Positions 14,619 through 21,182 of a stretch of 23,147 bases of DNA are shown here, piece after piece. The stretch comes from an uncultured Bacilli bacterium. Its GTDB lineage: Bacteria > Bacillota_I > Bacilli_A > RF39 > UBA660. A program made the position numbers and the translations under genes. The DNA lies in assembly GCA_947599755.1 (NCBI GenBank), contig CANQFO010000009.1, positions 1 through 23,147 of the forward strand, in the 5' to 3' direction. The notes below the pieces were generated by a model that saw only the letters and a program-made list of their open reading frames with translations, was not told the origin of the DNA and ran no database searches. Positions within the stretch are counted from its first letter, which is position 1. The number at the start of each line of letters is the position of its first letter.

Positions 14619-16137
14619 ATCGATATACCAATCCAATTGCTATACTAAGAATTATCATACCGATTACTGTATAGATGATAGAAGAATTTGTTTTTGTATC
14701 CGGAACAATTACTTCTGGATAGTTTTTTATGGTGATTTGATGAGATAGATGATCATCATCAATTTTAAAAGTTATTTTTTCATCATTTTTCATGTAACCA
14801 TTTGGTGCTTGTACTTCTTCTACGGTATAAGTACCATCTGGTAAATCTATTAATACATATGGATCTTGTGTGGTTTCGAATCTAGCGATTTCTTTTCCTG
14901 TTTGATCAGTTACTAATAAGATTGCTCCGGATAAGGGTTGCCCAGTTGATTGATCGATTTTTATTATGTTTACTACACTTGTTCTTGCTTCGTTATATAC
15001 ATTTACTTTAACTTCTCGATTGGTATCGGTAATTGTAAAGGTAGTTGCTTCTTTATTTTGTTTATATCCTTTTGGAGCACTTTCTTCTATGATGGAATAT
15101 GTTCCTAAAGCTAAATTTGTAATGATATGAGGATTGGTTGTTGAATTCCAACTAGCGATTTCTTTTCCGCTAGTATCTTTTAATACTAATTTTGCTCCGG
15201 CTATCGGTTGATTTGTTTTTTTATCTAATTTTGTAATTGTTACTTTGGTTGTAGAGATATTTAGGTTTATTTTTGATTCTTTTTCAATTTTTTCTTTTTG
15301 TAATAATAATACGCTTTGCATACTTTCATCTACTGGTTGATATTCATATGCCTTATTTATTGTTCCTGTTGCTTTGGCTACTACTGAAAAAGATAGTTTG
15401 GTATTGGTTACGTTTGCAGCGGGAATGGTTATTTTCACTGTTTCTGTACTTGAAAATGTTGTCTTTTTTGCTCCTTTTGCATCAATTGTGATTGCTCCAC
15501 TTGGGGCATTTTCTAATGAAACTGTATAGTTTTCAATATTGGTTGATGTTGGTTTGATTTCTTCTGATACATAATATTTTCCATCACTACTTAGAGATAA
15601 TGTTGGATTACTTGTTTCTATTTTTAATGTTACTTTTTCATAACCTTTTTCTTTTGCTTTTTTTGCGTTGGTTACTAATTTTTTTATATGAGGTCTTAAA
15701 TTATAAGGATCTGAACCATTCGTTTTAAATGCTTGCCCTAAATTTGAACTTCCTGTTGTTGAGTCTAAATACCACCATACTGCTGATTGAGTAATATAAT
15801 AATCTTTTTCTCTTGATCCGGTAAAACTTTTATTTGGATAACCATTTTCTAAAATATAAGCAAGTCCTGCATCTCTTTCTCCTACTAATTTTGCTTTTTT
15901 ATTTTTTGCGGTATTTTTATGAATATCTACGCAATATACATATTCATTTTCTGTTGTTTTTTTAATTGAAAAATGTGTTCCTGCTACATATCCATCTAAG
16001 GCTTCTGCTTCTCCTAATGTGATATTTTTATCTAATGCCATTATGGTATAAATAGGATTGATTAATATACTTAATCCGATAATCAAAATTATTCCCAATT
16101 TTATTTTTTTTCTTGTTTTCTTTAACTTTTTTTGCAT
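14599..16137 (-). CDS. Wall-anchored thioester/SpaA surface protein (pilin-like adhesin)
   Basis: This is a 512-residue surface protein. Residues 1-34 are a signal peptide (basic start, KLGIILIIGLSILINPIYT, cleavage near IMA/LD). Residues about 45-140 form a thioester (TQxA) domain, with Cys69 in YVYCVDIHK and Gln117 in YYITQSAVWWYLD. Such Cys-Gln thioesters bind host amines covalently in studied homologues. Residues about 165-290 are a beta-rich region. Two SpaA/Cna-B domains follow (about 296-384 and 385-474), each with the Lys (ITKLDK; IIKIDQ), Glu (IEESAPKGY; VEEVQAPNGY) and Asn (VYNEA; IKNYP) needed for an isopeptide bond. The C-terminus is a sorting signal: VPDTK at 478-482, a hydrophobic helix, then RYGKTTK. 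VPDTK differs from LPxTG. It is the first gene of the operon with the sortase and membrane protein. It could be a tip adhesin or a stand-alone adhesin; no separate backbone pilin is seen here. Confidence 0.92.
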   Translation of the reverse strand: MQKKLKKTRKKIKLGIILIIGLSILINPIYTIMALDKNITLGEAEALDGYVAGTHFSIKKTTENEYVYCVDIHKNTAKNKKAKLVGERDAGLAYILENGYPNKSFTGSREKDYYITQSAVWWYLDSTTGSSNLGQAFKTNGSDPYNLRPHIKKLVTNAKKAKEKGYEKVTLKIETSNPTLSLSSDGKYYVSEEIKPTSTNIENYTVSLENAPSGAITIDAKGAKKTTFSSTETVKITIPAANVTNTKLSFSVVAKATGTINKAYEYQPVDESMQSVLLLQKEKIEKESKINLNISTTKVTITKLDKKTNQPIAGAKLVLKDTSGKEIASWNSTTNPHIITNLALGTYSIIEESAPKGYKQNKEATTFTITDTNREVKVNVYNEARTSVVNIIKIDQSTGQPLSGAILLVTDQTGKEIARFETTQDPYVLIDLPDGTYTVEEVQAPNGYMKNDEKITFKIDDDHLSHQITIKNYPEVIVPDTKTNSSIIYTVIGMIILSIAIGLVYRYGKTTK

Positions 16138-16166
16138 TATTCTTTTCCCCCTCTAAATGTGGCTAT

Positions 16167-16195
16167 ATTATATCATTTTTTCTTTTGTTTTGCAA
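16167..16195 (-). promoter_or_regulatory. Strong promoter of the surface protein-sortase operon
   Basis: The minus strand reads TTGCAA (16190-16195), a 17-nt spacer and TATAAT (16167-16172), with TGA directly before the -10. The -10 is 29 nt upstream of the ATG at 16137. This is the best promoter in the window by consensus match. Confidence 0.8.
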
Positions 16196-16279
16196 GATGT
16201 TCTTGATTCTTTCTATTTGATCTTACTCCTTGCTCTTTTATTATATACCTATTTCTTGTTCTTTCCCTCTTTTTCTTGC

Positions 16280-16816
16280 TTATTCTATTTTGATTGATGC
16301 AATTTTATTTTCATTGATATCATAGATTGTAAACTCTTGTTCATCATAGTAAAGATATGTTGGTAAATATCCTTTCCTTGGTAAGGATATTGAACCGGGA
16401 TTAATATAAATATTGGTTTTTGTTTTCCTAATTAATGGAATATGTAGGTGTCCATAAATTAAAATTGTATTTGGATGATTCCAGTTTAATTCATTATCTA
16501 AATGACCATGGGCAAAATAAAGTTCTGCTTTATTGGTAGAGAGGTATCCTAATCTTTCTATGATTGGAAATTTAGCATTTTTTATTTCTTCTTTTGTGTC
16601 ACAATTTCCTTTTATACATATTAGTTTATCTTGAAAACTTTCTAAGAATTTGTTTATTTCTTCATCGTTTTTTCTTTTCTCTTTTAACTTTAAACGATTA
16701 TCATATATATCTCCTAGTACAATTAATTTATCACATTTTTTTTGAATAAATTCTTGTTTTACTTTTTCTAAATTTGTTTTTATTCCATGAATATCTGATA
16801 TTACAATTAATTTCAT
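16280..16816 (-). CDS. YfcE/MJ0936-type metallophosphodiesterase
   Basis: A 178-residue calcineurin-like metallophosphoesterase of the YfcE/MJ0936 family, small two-metal enzymes that hydrolyse phosphodiesters; the natural substrate is usually unknown. All metal-site motifs are present: SDIHG with Asp8 and His10, LGDIYD with Asp36, KGNCD at 69-73, FAHGH at 101-105, YGHLH at 121-125, and the family end motif NPGSISLPR at 139-147. The ATG at 16816 follows AAAGGAGA by 6 nt. The length is typical and the gene complete. It is divergent from the truncated substrate-binding protein gene. I see no clear terminator in the 16196-16279 gap before the surface protein promoter. Confidence 0.92.
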   Translation of the reverse strand: MKLIVISDIHGIKTNLEKVKQEFIQKKCDKLIVLGDIYDNRLKLKEKRKNDEEINKFLESFQDKLICIKGNCDTKEEIKNAKFPIIERLGYLSTNKAELYFAHGHLDNELNWNHPNTILIYGHLHIPLIRKTKTNIYINPGSISLPRKGYLPTYLYYDEQEFTIYDINENKIASIKIE

Positions 16817-16848
16817 GTTTTTCTCCTTTTTTTGTTTTTTTCTTAATC

Positions 16849-16857
16849 AATATAACA
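16849..16857 (-). promoter_or_regulatory. Extended -10 box for the phosphodiesterase gene
   Basis: The minus strand reads TGTTATATT (TGn plus TATATT), about 32 nt before the ATG at 16816. No good -35 is seen. It is back-to-back with the promoter of the divergent transporter gene. Confidence 0.45.
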
Positions 16858-16875
16858 CATTTTTTCTTCTTTTCA

Positions 16876-16881
16876 TATAAT
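16876..16881 (+). promoter_or_regulatory. -10 box of the truncated substrate-binding protein gene
   Basis: The plus strand has a perfect TATAAT, 23 nt before the ATG at 16905, followed by the ribosome site AAAGGAG at 16894-16900. The -35 region is poor. Confidence 0.5.
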
Positions 16882-16904
16882 ACTTTAGTTAAGAAAGGAG
16901 TTTT

Positions 16905-17567
16905 ATGAAAAATAGAGTTTTGGTCTACATTTTATGTGGAATATTAATTTTTATTATTGCTGCTTCTGTATTATTTGATTTTCATTCTGATCATCAAAAT
17001 AATACGGAAAAATCTATGGAAAAGGTTACTTTAGCTGAAGTTGCTCACACCATATTTTATGCACCACAATATGTGGCGATTGAAAATGGTTATTTTGAGG
17101 AGTATGGAATTGATGTGGAATTAATTTTAACTTCTGGAGCAGATAAAGTTACGGCTGCTGTATTATCTGGAGATGCTGATATTGGTTTTTCTGGAAGTGA
17201 AGCTACTATTTATGTATATAACGGTGGAGAAAAGGATTATTTAAAAACTTTTGCACAACTTACTCAAAAGGATGGTACATTCTTAGTTTCTAGAAAAAAA
17301 TATGATCATTTTACTTTAGAAGATTTAAAAGGAAAAAGTGTAATTGGGGGACGTGCTGGTGGTATGCCTGAAATGACTTTCGAATATGCTTTGAAACAAA
17401 ATGGAATTGATCCTAAAAATGACTTAGAAATTGATACTTCTGTTGCGTTTGCTGCAATGAGTGGAGCTTTTATTGGTGGGCAAGGTGATTTTGTTACATT
17501 ATTTGAGGATAGTGCTACAATATGCATTCAACAAAACTCCTATCCTGTTTCTTTACCGTCTTTTTGA
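16905..17567 (+). pseudogene. NMT1/SsuA-type ABC substrate-binding protein, C-terminus lost
   Basis: Residues 1-205 match a periplasmic-binding protein of the NMT1/THI5/SsuA-like kind, which captures a nutrient (pyrimidine precursor, sulfonate, nitrate or similar) for an ABC transporter. Visible family segments are YAPQYVAIENGYFEEYGIDV, LSGDADIGFSGSEATIY, LKGKSVIGGRAGGMPEMTFE and AFIGGQGDFVTLFEDSAT. The N-terminus is a hydrophobic anchor (residues 5-23) without a convincing lipobox cysteine. Family members run to about 320-340 residues; this one stops at 220, and its last 15 residues (ICIQQNSYPVSLPSF) do not fit the family. No permease or ATPase gene is adjacent. The break near 17517-17525 coincides with the start of recombinase-bearing DNA, so I read it as interrupted by insertion. 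The start is supported by AAAGGAG at 16894-16900. Confidence 0.8.
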
Positions 17568-17572
17568 AGGGC

Positions 17573-17612
17573 AAAAAAAGTAGGATAAGCCTGTGATCTA
17601 TCCTACTTTTTT
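17573..17612. terminator. Bidirectional terminator between convergent genes
   Basis: A 14-bp perfect stem, AAAAAAGTAGGATA paired with TATCCTACTTTTTT, with an 11-nt loop (17588-17598), and flanking A and T runs on both strands. It lies 5 nt after the truncated transporter gene and 7 nt from the stop of the convergent unknown gene. Confidence 0.88.
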
Positions 17613-17619
17613 ATCTTTT

Positions 17620-18330
17620 TTAAGATAATCTTCTTTTTTCTGTACTTGTACTATTATTATATTCTGTACTATATTTATAAGATTTTTCTATCCAATCGAT
17701 TAAATTTTCTATTTCTTCTCCAAATTGTGGGCCTTTATAAATTCTTCCATTTTCATGATTTTTTATTGTTTGATTTCCTACTTGTTCACTATACAAAGAA
17801 TACATTTCTTTTAATTCATTAAATTCAGTAGTATTATCATACTGAAAATTAGGATTTGTTCTTCTTTCTTGCCAAATATAAAATGGAATGCTTACACTTT
17901 TACAAAGAATTTCTTTTTTTATTCTAGACATATCGCCTTTTGGATCATCGTATTCTGCTATTAAAGTCCGATAGCCCATTTCTTCCCACATATTGTATAT
18001 TTCTGGAATATCTTTTAATACTTTTTTTATTCCTGAATCCCTTAACTCAATCATTTCTTTCCATTCATCATGTGCTTTCTTTACTGGTTGGTCAAACTTA
18101 AAAATTTCATAATGTGTATATAAAGTACCTCTATCATCATTTTTTTCTGGATAACCATTTTCACTATAATACTGATCCATATATGATAATAATCTACCTA
18201 ATTCTACTTCACAATCCATTATTTCGTAAAAATTAGGATCTGTATTTGGGTTATTTCTTATCCAATTGTTAATTCCTTTTATTCTTTCTGATAATCTATC
18301 TGCCATAGCATCAAGTTCGCGTTTTTCCAT
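17620..18330 (-). CDS. Uncharacterised soluble element gene next to the recombinase
   Basis: A 236-residue acidic, soluble protein that I do not recognise. It has no signal peptide or membrane helix. Residues about 1-60 and 85-125 look helical. Aromatic-rich stretches occur in the middle (DRGTLYTHYEIFKFDQP; VSIPFYIWQERRTNPNF) and near the end (LIDWIEKSYKYSTEY). No Walker, HTH, zinc or toxin-like signature is visible. The ATG at 18330 follows GGAAGGAAGG by about 9 nt, and a good promoter (18361-18389) drives it alone. It is the gene closest to the proposed element end and converges on the truncated transporter gene across a shared terminator. A cargo function is the default reading. Confidence 0.7.
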   Translation of the reverse strand: MEKRELDAMADRLSERIKGINNWIRNNPNTDPNFYEIMDCEVELGRLLSYMDQYYSENGYPEKNDDRGTLYTHYEIFKFDQPVKKAHDEWKEMIELRDSGIKKVLKDIPEIYNMWEEMGYRTLIAEYDDPKGDMSRIKKEILCKSVSIPFYIWQERRTNPNFQYDNTTEFNELKEMYSLYSEQVGNQTIKNHENGRIYKGPQFGEEIENLIDWIEKSYKYSTEYNNSTSTEKRRLS

Positions 18331-18360
18331 AAAAATAAACCTTCCTTCCGTTTGCGTATT

Positions 18361-18389
18361 ATTTTATCATCATATTCTTTCTTGATCAA
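18361..18389 (-). promoter_or_regulatory. Promoter of the element-end gene
   Basis: The minus strand reads TTGATC (18384-18389), a 17-nt spacer and TAAAAT (18361-18366), with TGA directly before the -10. The -10 is 30 nt before the ATG at 18330, so this gene need not depend on recombinase transcription. Confidence 0.65.
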
Positions 18390-18430
18390 CTTTTTTTCGC
18401 CTTTTCCATAGAGTTTTCTTTTATGTTTAT

Positions 18431-20134
18431 TTATCGACAATAATAATTCACTTGATAATCCATTTTATATCTTTTTGTTCCTTTGGTATCATATCCTCTT
18501 TTCAATTCATAACTATTTTTCATTATTGGTTCTCCTGTTAATTTATGATTCTTTTTATATGATAAAAATATATTTAATTCTATATTATTTTTATCATGAT
18601 TAATTTTTGTGACTAGAATATGATCCACTAATAAACTAATTATTTTATTCCATACAGATTTAGACTTTGTTTTTTGTTTTATTCTATTTAATAGTTCTTG
18701 TGTTAAATTACATAAATTTTTGTTTTTTTCTTTTTCTAATCTTAACCTATTTAAATTCGTTTCTAGTTTTTTTAATTTTTCGTTCAATCCGTTATTTTTG
18801 TCATAAAATTCTAAATTTGATAAACTACCTTGTAAATTTAGCTCGAGTATTTTATCTTTTTTTCCTTGAATTTTCTTTATTTCTTTTTCTAATTCTAGTA
18901 TTCGTTCATCCATTCCTGTATTTATTTCTAAATGTTTATAATTATTCATCAGTATAGGTATCACATCATTTGTATCAATTTGCAATTTTACGATTAAGTC
19001 TTTCAAAATGATATCTAATTCGGATTCTCTAATATTTGGTGAATCACAAGTATTTTTACCATTTTTTAAATATTCTGAGCAAACCCAAGTAATATCTTTT
19101 TTATTTCTTCTAAATGTTCTTCTATGAAAAACTGTATTATGCTCAGAACAATAAATTTTTGCACTATATAAATATCTATTTTTATAAATGTCTTTGTCTA
19201 TTTTTCTTTTTGTGAATGCTTTTTTTCTTGCTATTAATCGTTCGTTTGCTCTTTCCCATAATTTTTCCTCTATGATTGGTGGAATTCTTGTTTTATCTTC
19301 ATAAAGGATCCAATCATCTTTTTCAAAATATTTTATTTTTTTCGTCATATAATCAACAATTTCGGTTTTTTTCGCACAATAGAATCCTTTATATTTCGGA
19401 TTTTCTATCATTCTAGAGATGGTAGAAATACACCAGTTTTTATTTTGACCAGTTTTTATCTCTTCACGATTTAAAATCTTGGTTATTTCCGAAAGGGTTA
19501 ATTCTTCTATTGCATAGAGTTCGTATATTTTTTGAACGACTTTTGCTTCTTCTTTCACAATATTCAGAACTCCTCTATCTTTATCCTTTTTATAACCATA
19601 TAACATGTTATTCCCTAGTATTTCTCCACGTTCTATTGCTCGATTCATTCCAAATTTAACACGTTCTGATAAGCGTCTTATTTCGTCTTGTGCCATGGAA
19701 GCCATTATTGTAAGTCTTAGTTCAGAATCAGGCATAGCCGTATTAATATTATCATTTACAAATAAAACGGCTACTCCATAAGATAAAAGCTCTCTCGTAT
19801 ATTTAATACTATCAAGAGTATTTCTTGAAAATCTTGATATTTCTTTTGTAACAATTAAATCAAATTTATTTGTTCGTGCATCTTCTATCATTTTCATAAA
19901 ATTATCTCTTTTGATATCGCTTGTACCTGTTATTCCCTTATCTATATACCCTTTGATATATGTCCAATTAGGATTTTCCTTTATATATTGTTCAAAATGT
20001 TCTACTTGATTTTGAAGGGATCTTTTTTGTTCTATATGATCTGTTGATACTCGTGCATAATCTGTTACTCTAAGTTTTATACTGGTTAGTGGTATTCCCA
20101 TATTTAATTTTTTTCGAACAGTATATAAATCCAA
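18431..20134 (-). CDS. Large serine recombinase (integrase)
   Basis: A 567-residue site-specific recombinase of the large serine type, which cuts and joins att sites to integrate or excise the element. The resolvase domain (about 20-165) has the nucleophile Ser30 in DYARVSTD, GYIDKGITGTS at 62-72, the ISRFSRNTLD motif at 99-108, and MASMAQDEIRRLSERVK at the start of helix E. The recombinase domain follows (about 175-300; MLYGYKKD, then NPKYKGFYCAKK). A zinc-ribbon region has Cys329, His332, Cys352 and Cys363, followed by a long coiled coil (about 407-485) and a basic C-terminus. The start is a TTG at 20134, supported by AAAGGAG about 8 nt upstream; the first ATG (20101) has no site and would cut into the conserved start. 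The 62-residue gene ends 42 nt upstream, so the two are likely co-transcribed. It appears intact. Confidence 0.94.
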   Translation of the reverse strand: MDLYTVRKKLNMGIPLTSIKLRVTDYARVSTDHIEQKRSLQNQVEHFEQYIKENPNWTYIKGYIDKGITGTSDIKRDNFMKMIEDARTNKFDLIVTKEISRFSRNTLDSIKYTRELLSYGVAVLFVNDNINTAMPDSELRLTIMASMAQDEIRRLSERVKFGMNRAIERGEILGNNMLYGYKKDKDRGVLNIVKEEAKVVQKIYELYAIEELTLSEITKILNREEIKTGQNKNWCISTISRMIENPKYKGFYCAKKTEIVDYMTKKIKYFEKDDWILYEDKTRIPPIIEEKLWERANERLIARKKAFTKRKIDKDIYKNRYLYSAKIYCSEHNTVFHRRTFRRNKKDITWVCSEYLKNGKNTCDSPNIRESELDIILKDLIVKLQIDTNDVIPILMNNYKHLEINTGMDERILELEKEIKKIQGKKDKILELNLQGSLSNLEFYDKNNGLNEKLKKLETNLNRLRLEKEKNKNLCNLTQELLNRIKQKTKSKSVWNKIISLLVDHILVTKINHDKNNIELNIFLSYKKNHKLTGEPIMKNSYELKRGYDTKGTKRYKMDYQVNYYCR

Positions 20135-20176
20135 TTCCTTTTCTCCTTTCTAAATTATGTGTTTATCTGTATTAGA

Positions 20177-20365
20177 CTATTTGCTACTTAAAGTATAACT
20201 TTTTAATTCTTTTAATATATTCTCTTCTGTATATTTAAACATTTTGTATGAAATTTTATTTTCATCAAATAATTCTTTGTTTATACTGAGAGCAATATTT
20301 AATATTATTTCTTTATTTTTCCTTTTTACTTCTTTACTTTTTATCCATTCATTTTCATTCATCAT
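20177..20365 (-). CDS. Small protein upstream of the recombinase, SHOCT-like tail
   Basis: A 62-residue, charged, mostly helical protein. The segment INKELFDENKISYKMFKYTE is reminiscent of SHOCT-type short helical tails found in small proteins next to serine recombinases of Firmicute elements, where they are suspected accessory factors; the match by eye is weak. The start is ATG-ATG at 20363-20365 and 20360-20362, behind AAAGGGTG, which is itself the 3' arm of an inverted repeat. It is separated from the recombinase TTG by 42 nt and likely forms a two-gene operon with it. Its role could be control of excision or simply unknown. Confidence 0.6.
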   Translation of the reverse strand: MMNENEWIKSKEVKRKNKEIILNIALSINKELFDENKISYKMFKYTEENILKELKSYTLSSK

Positions 20366-20367
20366 TA

Positions 20368-20398
20368 CACCCTTTATTTAACTCTATGAAAAAGGGTG
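20368..20398 (-). promoter_or_regulatory. Inverted repeat covering the ribosome site of the small gene
   Basis: CACCCTTT (20368-20375 on the plus strand) and AAAGGGTG (20391-20398) are perfect 8-bp complements with a 15-nt loop. In the minus-strand mRNA the 3' arm AAAGGGUG is the ribosome site 2-5 nt before the AUG pair, so a hairpin would hide it. It could equally be a repressor operator over the start of the recombinase operon. Confidence 0.5.
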
Positions 20399-20413
20399 AA
20401 AAATAATACAATC

Positions 20414-20447
20414 AAAAAAAAGAAACAGTTAGTTCGTTTCTTTTTTT
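20414..20447. terminator. Terminator between the ATPase operon and the recombinase operon
   Basis: AAAAAAAGAAAC pairs with GTTTCTTTTTTT across a 9-nt loop (20427-20435). A-T pairs dominate, with a five-pair GAAAC/GTTTC core and T runs on both strands. It lies 33 nt after the stop of the cysteine-repeat gene. Confidence 0.7.
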
Positions 20448-20479
20448 GTATTATCCCTATTTTTTAGGAAAAGTAGCAT

Positions 20480-21178
20480 CTATGTATTTAAAATCCATTC
20501 AATAATTGCATTTTTAATTTCATAATACTCTTGTTCTTCAAATTGCATATTGGCAATACAAAATCTTTTTGATGTTATATGGGAACAAAACATACATTCA
20601 TATAAATCAAAGCAATCTTGTATAAATAAAGAATTACTTACTTTATTTGAACAGATAACATTATAACTATTACTACAATCTTTTGAATCATCACATCTTA
20701 TACTAAAATTACAAGTAACTGATCTTTGTGATGCCAATAAAAATTCACTATTTCCACAGGAATCACAATAAATCAAGTTTTTTGAATCACTACAATCTGT
20801 ACTTCTATAAATATTTTCACATCTATTAATCGTATCACTTTTTGCTACATTTATTGAGTCATAATTTCTTTCTGTTGTCGTTAAATTAATTGTATTCCAA
20901 ATATCAATTAATTCTTCTAGATTATTGATTTCTTTTTTGGGTAACATCCATCCTTTTGTTTCACCTCTTTTTTTCATATTTTTATTGGTAATAAATCTAC
21001 CACTATTAATTGCATCAGCCCAAGTTATTTCATTTGTAGTAGAGTCATTCACTTGTTTTGGGAGTTTTATATCAAATGCAAATTTTTCTAATATTTCTTC
21101 TAAAGAATAGTTGTTTTCTCTATTAAATACATTTTTAAATATTTTATTCACTATTTCTAATGCTTTTGTATCATTCAT
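20480..21178 (-). CDS. Cysteine-repeat protein of unknown function, paired with the ATPase
   Basis: A 232-residue protein of two parts. Residues 1-110 are mixed and soluble, with WADAINSGRFITNKN and MLPKKEINNLEELIDIWNTI. Residues about 115-207 carry twelve cysteines (120, 129, 138, 141, 156, 162, 168, 176, 189, 195, 198, 207) in loosely repeated Cys/Asn/Ser/Asp units such as RCENIYRSTDCSDSKNLIYC, suggesting a stacked beta-solenoid or metal-bound fold. It ends with RFCIANMQFEEQEYYEIKN and a short helix. This repeat style and the CIAN-MQF ending resemble uncharacterised proteins I recall from Patescibacteria (CPR) with zinc-ribbon starts and cysteine repeats ending near YCIxNKQYSxEEY; that is recollection, not a search. 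The ATG at 21178 is 4 nt after the ATPase stop, so the two are translationally coupled. I do not know its function. Confidence 0.7.
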   Translation of the reverse strand: MNDTKALEIVNKIFKNVFNRENNYSLEEILEKFAFDIKLPKQVNDSTTNEITWADAINSGRFITNKNMKKRGETKGWMLPKKEINNLEELIDIWNTINLTTTERNYDSINVAKSDTINRCENIYRSTDCSDSKNLIYCDSCGNSEFLLASQRSVTCNFSIRCDDSKDCSNSYNVICSNKVSNSLFIQDCFDLYECMFCSHITSKRFCIANMQFEEQEYYEIKNAIIEWILNT

Positions 21179-21182
21179 TTTT

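Noticed and set aside
14619..14636. TTG start of the sortase at 14636
   Set aside because: No ribosome site in front of it; the ATG at 14618 is a better codon and leaves the membrane anchor intact. Not fully excluded.
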